Source of the DNA: an uncultured Verrucomicrobiota bacterium
GTDB taxonomy: Bacteria > Verrucomicrobiota > Kiritimatiellia > CAIVKH01
NCBI GenBank assembly: GCA_937872895.1
Contig: CALMUP010000028.1
Span: 118,877-182,876, forward strand
DNA: 64,000 nt
Reading direction: 5' to 3'
Shown: positions 53,236 through 63,173 of the stretch, piece by piece
Layout of the letters: each line of letters begins with the position of its first letter
How positions within the stretch are numbered: the stretch's first letter is position 1
Translations under genes and position numbers: made by a program
The notes under the pieces: model-generated
What the model saw: the letters and a program-made list of their open reading frames with translations, nothing else
What the model was told of the DNA's origin: nothing
The model's database searches: none

Positions 53236-53946
53236 ATGAAAAAGACCCTCGCCCTCTTCGCCTTGATCACCCTGTTCAACACCGCCGCGCCGATTCATGC
53301 CGAGTCCAGCCCGGTCTCCACCACCTTCACCACCGCCTATGAAAGCCGCTACGTCCTTTATGGCTACCGGCTGAGCCGCCACCTCTACATGGCCGACATC
53401 TACTTGTTCAAACCACTCGACGAAAACACCTCGATCTGGGGAGGCGTCTGGTATGGCTACCTGACCGATGGCACCTACCAGGAGGTGGATGTTTACGGCG
53501 GTATCGACCGGATGATCACCGATACGCTGACCCTCGGCCTCGCCTATTCGCTATTCAATTACATCGAGGTTCCGTTTCCCACCAGTGACCATGTGAGTGA
53601 ATTCGCCGCCCACGCCACCTATGCCAGCGGTGGCCTGTCCCTCCAGCTTCGCGAGCAGTACGACACCGAGGCGGATGGCCACCTCGTCCGCGCCATCGGC
53701 AGCTACACCCTGCCCCTCGCTGATTCCGTTTCGCTGGTCCTCGGCGCCGAAGCCGGTTACGCCTTCAACTACTTCATCGACGGCAACCTCTGGAACCACG
53801 CGGAGGTCTCCGCCAAAACCCCGTGGCAACTCAATGATCAGTGGAGCATCAGCCCGTTCATCGCCCGCTCGATCCCGCTCGCCGCCATTGATGATTTCGA
53901 GGAATACGAAACCTACGGCGGCATCTCGGCCAGCTACACCTTCTGA
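53236..53946 (+). CDS. Small outer-membrane beta-barrel protein in the TPP-riboswitch operon
   Basis: A 236-residue exported protein: signal peptide (cleaved after I-H-A, about residue 22), then alternating amphipathic strands rich in Tyr and Gly, such as T-A-Y-E-S-R-Y-V-L-Y-G-Y-R-L, W-G-G-V-W-Y-G-Y-L and L-G-L-A-Y-S-L, and a C-terminal Y-G-G-I-S-A-S-Y-T-F ending in Phe, the barrel-assembly signal. I recognise no TonB plug. Location between pnuT and the kinase gene, under one TPP riboswitch, suggests it passes thiamine across the outer membrane. AAGGA precedes the ATG. Confidence 0.72.
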   Translation: MKKTLALFALITLFNTAAPIHAESSPVSTTFTTAYESRYVLYGYRLSRHLYMADIYLFKPLDENTSIWGGVWYGYLTDGTYQEVDVYGGIDRMITDTLTLGLAYSLFNYIEVPFPTSDHVSEFAAHATYASGGLSLQLREQYDTEADGHLVRAIGSYTLPLADSVSLVLGAEAGYAFNYFIDGNLWNHAEVSAKTPWQLNDQWSISPFIARSIPLAAIDDFEEYETYGGISASYTF

Positions 53947-53956
53947 TCCATCCGCA

Positions 53957-54478
53957 ATGAATCCTCCCGTTCGCATCGTCCTCACCGGACCGGAATCGTC
54001 CGGCAAGAGCGCGCTGACCACCTGGCTGGCGGCCACCCTCGGCGTGCCGTGCGCGGATGAATATGCACGGTCCCACCTGGAGCAGCACGGACCGGCCTAC
54101 GACTACCCGATGCTGCTGGAATTGAGCCGGCTCCATCTGAAGCACCAGGCCGCCTGCGTCCCTGGCAACGCACCGGTGGGTATCCTCGACACCGACCTGC
54201 TGAACTACCAGGTCTGGTGCGAGGTGGTCTACGGGACGTGCCATCCGGAAATCCTGGCCGCTATCGAACAGGAGTCGCACCACCGCTACCTCCTGTGCTA
54301 CCCCGACCTGCCTTGGGAGCCGGATCCGTTGCGCGAGCATCCCGATGCCCGCGACATGCTGTTTGATCGCCACTGGGATGCCATTGCCCAACGAGGGCGC
54401 CCGTACCGGATCGTCCGCGGTATCGGATCAGCGCGCGAGCAGGCCGCCCTCGCCGCCGTCCACGAATTGCTCGATTGA
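53957..54478 (+). CDS. NadR-like P-loop kinase, probable thiamine-trapping kinase
   Basis: A 173-residue ATPase of the NadR C-terminal/AAA_28 type. The P-loop is G-P-E-S-S-G-K-S (residues 11-18), followed by E-Y-A-R (about 36) and D-T-D-L-L-N-Y near 78. NadR-type kinases phosphorylate ribosylnicotinamide next to PnuC. Here the TPP riboswitch and PnuT context suggest it phosphorylates thiamine to trap it inside. Substrate is inference. It starts 10 bases after the barrel gene. Confidence 0.7.
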   Translation: MNPPVRIVLTGPESSGKSALTTWLAATLGVPCADEYARSHLEQHGPAYDYPMLLELSRLHLKHQAACVPGNAPVGILDTDLLNYQVWCEVVYGTCHPEILAAIEQESHHRYLLCYPDLPWEPDPLREHPDARDMLFDRHWDAIAQRGRPYRIVRGIGSAREQAALAAVHELLD

Positions 54479-54551
54479 GCCCCTTGATCACGGCTTGCCA
54501 ACCCGAGACGCGGGCGACATAGTGTCGGCTCAACCGAGGAACGCAACGACG

Positions 54552-55574
54552 ATGAAAAAGAACGGCACCCCCATACTCGACTTCATCCTGGACAACTACA
54601 AGAACTTCAATGCCCGCGCGACCCGCGACGCGACCATCGCCTACTGGCGGCATATCGAAAAAGGCGGCAAGATGTTCTGGGCCGTCGCCGGCGCCATGTC
54701 CTCCGCCCAACTCGGCATCACCCTCGCCCCGGCCATCCGCGCCGGCCTGATTCACGGACTTTCCGTGACCGGCGCGAACCTCGAGGAGTCCCTGTTCCGC
54801 CTCGTCGCGCACGACCACTACAAGGATTTCCCGGACTACCGCTATTTCACCAAGCAACACGACACGAAGATCCTCGAGGACCGGATGCGCCGCGTGACCG
54901 ACACCAGCATCCCCGAGGATGAGGCGTTCCGCGCCGTCGAGAAGATCATCGTCCCGATGTGGACCCGCGCCACGCAGCGCGGTGAACGCCGTTTCTGGCA
55001 CGAATACTTCTACGAGCTGATCCAGAAGGTAGGCCCGAAGCTGCGCCAGGGCGATCCGGCCCAGTGCTGGTTGCTGGCCGCCGCGAAGGCCAAACTGCCG
55101 ATCGTCGTGCCGGGAGCCGAGGACTCCACCTTCGGCAACATCTTCGCCTCGCACGTGAAGCTCGGAGAGTGCAGCGCCTCCATCGTCAAGTCGGGCATGG
55201 AATATATGGGTGCCTTCTACGACGAATACAAGGCGTTGGCCAAGGGGGCCGGCGTGGGATTCTTCCAGATCGGCGGCGGCATCGCTGGCGATTTCCCCAT
55301 CTGCGTCGTCCCGTCGATCAAGTACGACCTGCAGGAAAAAGCCAAGCCATGGGCCTACTTCTGCCAGATTTCGGATTCGACCACCTCGTACGGTTCCTAC
55401 TCCGGTGCCACGCCGAACGAAAAGATCACCTGGGACAAGCTGACCGAGGATACACCGATGTTTGTGATCGAGTCCGACGCCACCATCGTTGCGCCGTTGA
55501 TCCTGAACGCCTTGCTCGAATGCAAGGCCAATCCGGGCATAGCAAACCGGAAATTCGCCGCGCTGAACCGCTGA
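54552..55574 (+). CDS. Deoxyhypusine synthase family protein
   Basis: A 340-residue NAD-dependent enzyme of the DHS fold. G-K-M-F-W-A-V-A-G-A-M-S-S-A-Q-L-G is the first motif, then N-L-E-E-S-L-F, C-S-A-S-I-V-K-S-G-M-E-Y and S-Y-S-G-A-T-P-N-E-K-I-T-W-D-K, where the last Lys aligns with the catalytic Lys of human DHS. Bacteria lack eIF5A/hypusine, so related bacterial enzymes may make homospermidine or modify another amine. It follows the thiamine operon by 73 bases; whether it is controlled with it is unknown. Confidence 0.85.
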   Translation: MKKNGTPILDFILDNYKNFNARATRDATIAYWRHIEKGGKMFWAVAGAMSSAQLGITLAPAIRAGLIHGLSVTGANLEESLFRLVAHDHYKDFPDYRYFTKQHDTKILEDRMRRVTDTSIPEDEAFRAVEKIIVPMWTRATQRGERRFWHEYFYELIQKVGPKLRQGDPAQCWLLAAAKAKLPIVVPGAEDSTFGNIFASHVKLGECSASIVKSGMEYMGAFYDEYKALAKGAGVGFFQIGGGIAGDFPICVVPSIKYDLQEKAKPWAYFCQISDSTTSYGSYSGATPNEKITWDKLTEDTPMFVIESDATIVAPLILNALLECKANPGIANRKFAALNR

Positions 55575-55607
55575 GCGCAACGGATCATGGCCACCGGCAC
55601 CATCTGA

Positions 55608-56990
55608 TCACGGTGCGATGCGGAAATCGGCGGGAGACAGGACTTTCGGCCCGGCTTGTTCCGGCTCCGCTTGCCCCGGCGAGGAAACCACCACCTCTTC
55701 AGTCACAGCGACCGGATGCCGCTCGGCAAAGGCCGAGGGGGCAAGCACCAGCCTTCCGGACTTGAACGGATCGGGCGGTGTCGGTGCGGGGAAGTTCGTG
55801 GCGATCACAAACATGCCTTCGTACGGGATGAGTCGCGTACGGCCCACCGGCGTGCCCGGGGGCAGATCCATCATCGAAACCCGGTATTGGATGGTGGTCA
55901 CCAGCGCACCACTGTTGACCTTGGATTCCAGCGCGGTAAAAGCCCCCTGATGTCGGACCAGGTCCGCTTGCATGGTCGTAACGACCGCCTGCAATTCTCC
56001 AATCGCTCCCGCGACATCCGCCCGGACCGCTTCGGTCAGGTGTTGCTGCTGTTTCTCCAGCAGCGTTGGCAAGCCTCGCTCCAGATCGGAAAGTAGCCGT
56101 CGGACCCGCACCACATCATCCACGCCCCGCTGCAAACCGGCTATCGCCGTGCCATGCATGGTGGCGCTGTCGCTCAACCGGGTGATCTGCGCACGGACAT
56201 CTTCGATCGCGGCAGTCAGCGCCGGGTCAGTCGTGGTCACGACCTGGGGAGGCGCCGAGGTAAAGGCCGAGAACGCGGTGCCTAGTTGCTCGACCGATTC
56301 ACGCATATCAGCCAATGCCTCAACCCGCTGCTGCAGTGCAGCCCACTCTTGCTGCTTGCTTTCCAGGCGGTTTTGAAACTCGGCCTGTGAAGCCACCAGC
56401 GGAATCAAGCGGGAATCGAGGTCGCCACGGATACGCCCCAATTCAACCGTCAGCGTCTCCATCCACTCGCGAGAAAAGTCGTCGCGAACGGGATTGGAAA
56501 TCGAGGATGAAATACCCTGCAAAGTGGCCTGCAGATCGAGCACGGCATCACGGGTCGATTCCCAGTCGGCGACATGCGTGCGGATCTTGTCCAACTCCTC
56601 ACGTTGCTCGGCCAGTTCCGCTGAAACAGCATCCTGTGCATCAGCCAGCGGAGCCATCGCCTCGCGGAAATCAAACGAAGATCCCCCCGTGGACGACATG
56701 GGCGCGACAACGGGTTGTTGGCGCGACCACCAGACCGCGATGCCCATGGCCACACCCAAGGCGAGAAGCAGCCAACCCAAGCCGGAACTGGCAGGACGGT
56801 TTTCCACGGAAGGGCCGATCTCAATGACCGGAGCCGTCGTTCCGGTGCCAACCGGTCGCACTGGCGCACCAGCGCCATCCCTGCCCCCACTCCCCGAGAA
56901 GCGCCCAGGTGCGCGAGCCATGCCCGCGCCTGCGGCAATGCGCGTGACGACTTTCGGCGGAATGGCGGGTTTACGGGTGGGTTCGGTCAT
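55608..56990 (-). CDS. Membrane-anchored coiled-coil protein
   Basis: A 460-residue protein with a Pro/Arg-rich cytosolic head (1-68), one TM helix (about 71-88) and a long coiled coil (about 110-350) rich in Gln, Glu, Ala and Leu. The C-terminal 100 residues form a globular beta-rich part with T-T-I-Q-Y-R-V and Y-E-G-M-F-V-I-A. No enzyme motif. It follows the giant GYF/coiled-coil gene by three bases and is the last of four genes encoding repeat or coiled-coil proteins. Function unknown. Confidence 0.7.
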   Translation of the reverse strand: MTEPTRKPAIPPKVVTRIAAGAGMARAPGRFSGSGGRDGAGAPVRPVGTGTTAPVIEIGPSVENRPASSGLGWLLLALGVAMGIAVWWSRQQPVVAPMSSTGGSSFDFREAMAPLADAQDAVSAELAEQREELDKIRTHVADWESTRDAVLDLQATLQGISSSISNPVRDDFSREWMETLTVELGRIRGDLDSRLIPLVASQAEFQNRLESKQQEWAALQQRVEALADMRESVEQLGTAFSAFTSAPPQVVTTTDPALTAAIEDVRAQITRLSDSATMHGTAIAGLQRGVDDVVRVRRLLSDLERGLPTLLEKQQQHLTEAVRADVAGAIGELQAVVTTMQADLVRHQGAFTALESKVNSGALVTTIQYRVSMMDLPPGTPVGRTRLIPYEGMFVIATNFPAPTPPDPFKSGRLVLAPSAFAERHPVAVTEEVVVSSPGQAEPEQAGPKVLSPADFRIAP

Positions 56991-56993
56991 GGC

Positions 56994-59900
56994 TTATTGC
57001 AGCCGGATTTGTGGTTTGGTATTGGTCAACGGCGTCGAACTTTCCCCTGGCGTTACAACACGACGGGGCTTGAGTGAAGGAATCACGGGAGGTTTGGTCA
57101 ATCCTGGTGAAGGTAATGGAGAAGATGACTGGGATTGCGGCGTCGCCTCGCCATTGGCTGGGGCCTCCGGAGCACCCGGCAAAAGATCATCCTGAACCCA
57201 ACCAGACGGAGGAGTGGCTTCCGGCTCAGGCTTTGCCGGTGCACGCGGAATGATACCACGAGGTTTGGCTGGTGGAGGGGGAAGCGGAGGACGGCTGGGG
57301 ATCAACGATTTGCGGGCGACCGGCGCGGACGGTTCCGCACGAACAGACCGGCGAACGGATTCCGTTACCGGAACAACGGCGCTCGCCGACCCCGGCACCT
57401 CTCCCGAGTGACCGGCAGATGAACGACGGTACGTCATCAACTCACGCTCGGCCTGCTCCAGCCGGGCCAAGGTCGCCCGCCAGTCGTTCTGCAGCTGCTC
57501 CAATCGGCGATTTAACACATCTTCCTTCTGCTGGGCACGCCCCAAGGACTCCTCGGTCAGCTTGCGTTGCTGCGCAAAGCTCTGTTCCTTCTGGCGCAAC
57601 GTCCCGGTCAACTCCTGATAACTCTTGCGCTGTCCCTGCAGCTCCATCTCGCGCTGGCGGCGCAGTTCCCGCTCCTCGTCATAGAACTTCTTCTGCTGCT
57701 CGAACCGAAGCGACAACGATTGGTTCTCCTGGCGCAACTGCTCGATGCGGTGCTGGAGATCCTCCATCTGGACCCGGCTGTTCTCCAATTCGTCCTCCAG
57801 CCGGATCTTCTGCTGGTCCAGCGCCCCCAGGGTCTCTTCGTACTGACGGGCCACCTTCTCGGCTTCCTGCTGCATCGCCTCCAACTGCTGCTGGAGATAT
57901 TCCTGACGCAACGCGTACTGGCGCTGCTCATCGTCCTGATTCAGGCGACGCTGCTCCAGCTCCTGCATGACCTCTTCGAAGCGCGCCTCCAACCCATGGT
58001 AATCCGACTGGGCGGTTTCGAGCTGCAAGGTCACCTCGGCCGCCCGCAACTGCGCGGACTCCTGGGCCTCCCGCAACGCTTCACGCTCGCGCGAGACTTC
58101 CTCCTCCAACTGCCGAATCCGCTCCTGGGCGTCCTGGATCAGCTTCTCCTGCGGGAGCAACTTCTCCTCCAGCACATGACGGCGCGCCTGCTCCTCCAGC
58201 AGTGACTTCTTGCCGATGGCTAGCTCCTCGTCGCGCTGGCGTATCCGTTCCTCCTCCGCAGACAAGGCGGCACGGATCTTCTCCAGCTCCTGGTCGCGGG
58301 CACGGCCGCGCTGCTGTTCGTCCAGCAGGTTCTTGCGGACCGCCTCGATCTCCTGGTTGCGCACGGCCTGGCGCTGTTGCTCCTCGGTCAATTGCTTCTG
58401 CAACAACTCGACCCGGGCCTGTAGCGTACGCACCTGCTCGGCCGACTGTTCCGCCGTGTGGCGTCCCTTCTCCTCGACCTCGCGCAACCGGGCCTGCTCC
58501 GCCTGCAGCAATTTCTGGATCTCGATCGTTTCGCCCGCCGTCCGCTTGTATTCCTCATCCAGGGCCGCACGCTGGGACTCCGCATACTGCCAGGCCTCGT
58601 GCGCATGCTGCCATTCAGCCTGGAGGCGGTCGATTTCCTGATGCAGGGACGACTGCTCGGCGGCAATCCGGCTCTCCGACTCCGCCCGGTAATCCTCGAG
58701 TTGCTGCACATGCTCGGTCAGCGACTCCAGATCAAGCAGGGCCTTGCGCAACGCCTCGTCGTTCGCCTCGGATCGGACCCGCCATTCCTCCAGTTCCGAG
58801 GCCAGCGCATCGCGCTCCGCCTCGGCCTGGGCCAGGCGATCCCGCCACGCGGACTCCTGCTCGCGGCTGGCCAGTTCCATCTGGTCCAACTGGGCGGCCG
58901 ATTGATCCACATGCTGCTGCAAGGCTTCCAGACGTTGCGCCAGTTCCGCATCGTGCTGGCGGGTCTCTCCCAGCTCGCGATCATACTGCTCGCGCGCCTG
59001 CTGGAACTCCGCCAGCTTCTGCTGCAGGGTTTCCTCCAGGTCCACGCGCACCTTGGTGAGTTTCTCGATCTGCAGGTCGGCCTCGCCCAGCCGTCGGCTG
59101 ATGGCCCGGTTCTCCTCCTGCATGCGCTCAATCCGCTGGTTGAGCGCCTGCTCGATCTTGCGGCTCCGCTCCTTCAATTCATTCATGGCGGTCTTCTGTT
59201 CCTCGAGTTCGGACGAAAGTTGCTGCTCACGTGCGACCAGGGATTCGTTGTCCTTGCGCACCTGCTCCATCGCGGTCGCGGCCTCGGCGCTCTGCCTGAG
59301 CGCGCGTTCCTGCGCCTCGCGCTCGGCCGAGCGCGCCTGTTCCAACTCCTGTTCCAGCACGGGCAACCGGGCCATCGCGGCCTGCTGCTGCTCGAACAGT
59401 TCCTTCTGCTGCTCCAGCGGACCCTCCACCAGGACCTCGAGGCTGGAGAGGTACCGCTTCAGGTTCTCCTTGCGGCGTTGCATGGCACTTTGCAGGGTGA
59501 TGGACAACTTCTCTTCCGCGGCAAGTTCCTGTTCACGCTGGGCCATTTCCTCGAACAACAAGGTCCGGGCCTGGGCCTGACGCACAGACAACTCGGCCTC
59601 GCGGCGCGCCAACTGCTCCTGCAGGGCCTGGGCAACCCGGCGTTGTTCACCCACCTCGCCGTGGCTTATGGCCAACGCCGCATTCAGCTGGTCGACCTTG
59701 GCCAGCAACTCCCGTTCACGCTCGCTCGCGCGGCTGGCCGCCTCATCCCGGGCCTGCACGTCGCGGGTCAATGCCTCGACATGGCCCGTCAGGCGTGCCA
59801 CCTGCGCAGCCGCATCGTCCACCACGCGTTCCTTCTCGGAGGACAACGCCGCCATGGCCGCCTTGATGCTGCGCACCGACTCCTCGCCGGCCAACCGCTC

Positions 59901-61367
59901 CGCCACCAACCGGTTCTCCCGCGCCGTCCAGTCCGCCATCGCCAGGGCCAATTGCCGCTCGAGGGCGGCCCGCCGCTCCTCCACGCCATCATGGGCCAAC
60001 CGGGCCTCGGCCAGTTGCCGTTCCAGGTCCAGCACCCGCGCGGCATGCAGCTCCCCGGCCTCGTGAAGCTGCTGCTGCAACTCGGAGGTGCGCGCTTCGA
60101 CTTCACGGCGACTGGTCTCCAGATCCGCCTGCTTGTCGGCCAACCGCGACTCGAGCAACTGCAACCGAGCCGCCCAATCCGACTCGCGCTGCAACTCACG
60201 CTGCTTCCGCTGCTCCTCGGCACGAACCGCCTCCGCCCGAACCGACGCCAACTGGCGTTCGAGATCGGCGATCCGACCGGACTCCGCGACCAAACGCTCC
60301 TCGGTGGTCCTCACCTGGGCATCGCGCTCCGCACGCAACGCGACCAGCGCAGCTTGCGCCTCGTTGGTCGCCTGCTCCATCTGGGCTAACCGGACCGACC
60401 AGGCGGCTTCCTTCTGCTCGTCCGCCTGTTGTCGCTCCTGCAAATCGCGCTGCTGTTGTTCGGCAAGACCGGCCGCCTTGCGCTCAAGTTCGTCGATGCG
60501 GCCGCGCAAGGCACGTTCGACCTGGTCCGCCTGCTCTTCCGCAGACCGCCGATGGGCGGCGGCCTGATCACGTGCCGCCGTGGCCTCGGCAAGCTTGCCC
60601 TCAAGCTCGTGGATCCGTTTGACCAGATCCTTCTCCTTGGCCCCGAGCTCCACCCCCGCCCGCTCAAGCTGGGCCGTGAACTCGGATTCGCGACGGGATA
60701 ACGTGGCCGACAGAGCAACCTTTTCCGCCTGAACCGCAGCCTGCAACTGCTTGGCTTCACCAAGCTCAGCTTGCAGTTGCTGGACACGAGCCAGGATATG
60801 ATCCTTGGCAGCCCCATCCTCCCGCTCACGCTCCTTCCAGGCACGCTGCTGATGGGCCAGAGCATCCTCCAGCCGCTTTAGCTGGGCTCGCGCATCATCA
60901 CGCTCGCGGGTCAAAGAGGCCAACTGGTCCAGCAAACCGGAAAGCCGACTTTCTGCATCCGCAGTCGTCGCAGCAGAGACGGAAACGGAAGCAACGGTGG
61001 TCGGCAATGAAGACACCAGGTCACCAATCGCGGCGGAGGTGCCGGTACGACGGTTGCGCGCAGGGCTTTCCGGCGGAACCAGCCCCAAGTCAAGGAAGTC
61101 ATGCAAGGCCGCCGCCGGGAACGGACCGAAGCGCTGGCCATCCGGAGCCTCCACAACCCATTCCATTCCCAATTCCGGAATTGCCTCAGCCAGCACCCAT
61201 TCGGTCTGATCCATGCTGAGTTGATGTTCAGGAGCGATTCGACCTTCTTCCGCCCACCCCTTCAACTCTTCGATGGATATCGGACCGTAGATTTCCTGGT
61301 CTTCGGTTCGCAAATACCAGGCTCCCGCTCCTTGCTGGCTCATTTCGTCTTGGGTTTTCTGTGTCAT
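56994..61367 (-). CDS. Giant coiled-coil protein with N-terminal GYF_2 domains
   Basis: A 1457-residue cytosolic protein. Residues 17-70 are a GYF_2/DUF4339-like domain (W-Y-L-R, then Y-G-P-I-S-I-E-E-L and A-E-E-G-R-I), followed by a second GYF-like unit at about 70-105 (G-P-F-P-A-A-A-L-H-D-F). From about 135 to 1330 there is near-continuous coiled coil of Glu, Gln, Arg and Leu heptads. The C-terminus (about 1360-1457) is Pro/Ser-rich and disordered. GYF domains bind Pro-rich tails; the neighbour's head and its own C-terminus are Pro-rich. A filament or scaffold role is inferred. The start could also be a codon or two away. Confidence 0.72.
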   Translation of the reverse strand: MTQKTQDEMSQQGAGAWYLRTEDQEIYGPISIEELKGWAEEGRIAPEHQLSMDQTEWVLAEAIPELGMEWVVEAPDGQRFGPFPAAALHDFLDLGLVPPESPARNRRTGTSAAIGDLVSSLPTTVASVSVSAATTADAESRLSGLLDQLASLTRERDDARAQLKRLEDALAHQQRAWKEREREDGAAKDHILARVQQLQAELGEAKQLQAAVQAEKVALSATLSRRESEFTAQLERAGVELGAKEKDLVKRIHELEGKLAEATAARDQAAAHRRSAEEQADQVERALRGRIDELERKAAGLAEQQQRDLQERQQADEQKEAAWSVRLAQMEQATNEAQAALVALRAERDAQVRTTEERLVAESGRIADLERQLASVRAEAVRAEEQRKQRELQRESDWAARLQLLESRLADKQADLETSRREVEARTSELQQQLHEAGELHAARVLDLERQLAEARLAHDGVEERRAALERQLALAMADWTARENRLVAERLAGEESVRSIKAAMAALSSEKERVVDDAAAQVARLTGHVEALTRDVQARDEAASRASERERELLAKVDQLNAALAISHGEVGEQRRVAQALQEQLARREAELSVRQAQARTLLFEEMAQREQELAAEEKLSITLQSAMQRRKENLKRYLSSLEVLVEGPLEQQKELFEQQQAAMARLPVLEQELEQARSAEREAQERALRQSAEAATAMEQVRKDNESLVAREQQLSSELEEQKTAMNELKERSRKIEQALNQRIERMQEENRAISRRLGEADLQIEKLTKVRVDLEETLQQKLAEFQQAREQYDRELGETRQHDAELAQRLEALQQHVDQSAAQLDQMELASREQESAWRDRLAQAEAERDALASELEEWRVRSEANDEALRKALLDLESLTEHVQQLEDYRAESESRIAAEQSSLHQEIDRLQAEWQHAHEAWQYAESQRAALDEEYKRTAGETIEIQKLLQAEQARLREVEEKGRHTAEQSAEQVRTLQARVELLQKQLTEEQQRQAVRNQEIEAVRKNLLDEQQRGRARDQELEKIRAALSAEEERIRQRDEELAIGKKSLLEEQARRHVLEEKLLPQEKLIQDAQERIRQLEEEVSREREALREAQESAQLRAAEVTLQLETAQSDYHGLEARFEEVMQELEQRRLNQDDEQRQYALRQEYLQQQLEAMQQEAEKVARQYEETLGALDQQKIRLEDELENSRVQMEDLQHRIEQLRQENQSLSLRFEQQKKFYDEERELRRQREMELQGQRKSYQELTGTLRQKEQSFAQQRKLTEESLGRAQQKEDVLNRRLEQLQNDWRATLARLEQAERELMTYRRSSAGHSGEVPGSASAVVPVTESVRRSVRAEPSAPVARKSLIPSRPPLPPPPAKPRGIIPRAPAKPEPEATPPSGWVQDDLLPGAPEAPANGEATPQSQSSSPLPSPGLTKPPVIPSLKPRRVVTPGESSTPLTNTKPQIRLQ

Positions 61368-61420
61368 GCAAACATCCACGCAAAACACCGCCGCGAATCA
61401 CTGAATTCCGGATCGCGACC

Positions 61421-63037
61421 CTATTTCGACACAATACGGAGCGGTATGGATTTCGTGCTGCTCCCACCGGTTGCCTGATCCGTCACCTTGATCTGAAGGA
61501 TGTAGTCCCCGGCATCAAGCTTTTCCGGCAAACGCAGGTATTGAACCAGGAAGAAGTCGCGCCGTGCATTGCGCGAAACATCGGAAATCTCCACCGGCTG
61601 TTCCGACCAGACCGGTTTGTCGCGACCGAAGGCGCGCTCCTTGACCAGCGACAACTCCTGCACCAAACGGACCACGTACTGGCCATCCGACTGCCGCTCG
61701 GAACGGTAGTGCTCAAGCTCGGTATAGACCAAAATGTTTGGCAAATCGCCCTGCCGGAATTCATAAACATCGAACGGCATAAAGGAGCCATATCCACTCA
61801 CCGCCCGACACAGCCATGCCTGACTGATCGAGATCGTCTTGAGTGCATTGATGGAATCAGCCAACTGGTTGGCCGCATCCGACAATACCGCCCGATCCGC
61901 CCCCTGATCCATCGCCCCCAACTGACGACTGATGTTGGCAAAAAACGTCTGATACCCCAGCAACATCTCACGATCCGCCTCGGTCAGGGCGGACAGATCC
62001 TCGTCACTGAACGAGGCGGCACGACCAAACAACGGCAGCCCAGCCTTGGCCACGAACGGACGGACCCCCCCGGTCCGGGCAGCGATCTCACCGCTGACGT
62101 AAGCATCCACCCGATCCATCAATTCCGGCGGGCTCAATGCACGATCAACGATCTTCTCGACTTCCTTCTCGACCACGACCTCAACCGGCTTCTCGACAAT
62201 CTTTTCAACAACCACTTCAACCTGCTTCTCGACGACGACCTCGACTGGAACCTCAACGATCTTTTCCACCTCTCGATCAACGATCTTCTCGACAATCACT
62301 TCAACCGGCTTCTCCACCTCGACGATCTTCTCCACCTCACGCTCGACGACCCTCTCGACGATCACCTCGACCGGCTTCTCCACCACAACTTCCACAGGTC
62401 GTTCAACGACCTTTTCCACAATCACTTCAACCGGTTTTTCGATGATCTTTTCAACAATTACTTCGACCTGCTTCTCGACTATTACCTCGACCGGTTTTTC
62501 GACCTCGACGATCTTTTCCACTTCCTTCTCGACGATCACCTCAACCGTCTTCTCCACCTCGACGATTTTCTCCACCGGGACTTCAACAATTCGCTCAACC
62601 TCTTTCTCAACCACAACCTCTACCGGCTTTTCCACCACAATCGTCCGCTCGGAAATAACACCCTTCATGTCCGAAACCATGGATTTGATCTGTTGCAAAT
62701 CGCCCGGCACGGTAGCCAGTTCATCCGGAAGAAAATTGGGAATATTGGAGTAAACCAAACGCTTTTCCGGACCAGCAGGCACAGGCTCGGGCATTGGTTC
62801 ACCCTCGGTTATCGCAATGGAAGGCCCCGGCATGACAGGCGTGATGGCTGTATTGGCGCGGATTATCCCCCCCACAACCGCCGGTGACTCCTGGGCCGAC
62901 ACGCCCCCCCCCTCCGTCGTCGATGCAACCCCGGAGGAAACAACGGGGTTGGCCGAGCGACAGGCCACACCGAACGACAGACTGAACGCCACTACGGTAA
63001 CAAGAACGATGCGCAACACCCTCTGAGCCTTCGCCAT
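61421..63037 (-). CDS. Exported V-E-K repeat protein (paralogue 1)
   Basis: A 538-residue exported protein. The ATG at 63037 has AGGAG six bases upstream. The signal peptide has a possible lipobox G-V-A-C (Cys26). Residues 131-299 consist of short repeats of the kind V-E-K-P-V-E-V-I-V-E-K and V-E-K-I-V-E-V, about 170 residues of almost only V, E, K, P, I and R. A helical middle follows, then a conserved C-terminal beta domain (about 390-538) with Y-G-S-F, V-Y-T-E-L-E-H-Y, D-V-S-R-N-A-R-R-D-F-F and G-D-Y-I-L-Q-I-K-V-T-D. The next gene upstream encodes a paralogue. Function unknown. Confidence 0.7.
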   Translation of the reverse strand: MAKAQRVLRIVLVTVVAFSLSFGVACRSANPVVSSGVASTTEGGGVSAQESPAVVGGIIRANTAITPVMPGPSIAITEGEPMPEPVPAGPEKRLVYSNIPNFLPDELATVPGDLQQIKSMVSDMKGVISERTIVVEKPVEVVVEKEVERIVEVPVEKIVEVEKTVEVIVEKEVEKIVEVEKPVEVIVEKQVEVIVEKIIEKPVEVIVEKVVERPVEVVVEKPVEVIVERVVEREVEKIVEVEKPVEVIVEKIVDREVEKIVEVPVEVVVEKQVEVVVEKIVEKPVEVVVEKEVEKIVDRALSPPELMDRVDAYVSGEIAARTGGVRPFVAKAGLPLFGRAASFSDEDLSALTEADREMLLGYQTFFANISRQLGAMDQGADRAVLSDAANQLADSINALKTISISQAWLCRAVSGYGSFMPFDVYEFRQGDLPNILVYTELEHYRSERQSDGQYVVRLVQELSLVKERAFGRDKPVWSEQPVEISDVSRNARRDFFLVQYLRLPEKLDAGDYILQIKVTDQATGGSSTKSIPLRIVSK

Positions 63038-63173
63038 GATCATCTCCTCAATCCTGCCACGTTGAATTCATGCCCGATGATGAATCGAGCCCCTGTTTAC
63101 TGGGGAAAAATTGCGATGGCACCTTGCATAAAGAGGCTGGAAAAGGCAAGTAAGAAACACCCGGGAAAGGGCG

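Noticed and set aside
58458..60389. 643-codon plus-strand frame opposite the giant coiled-coil gene
   Set aside because: Leu-rich complement of Glu/Gln-rich heptads; no signal, motif or start site.
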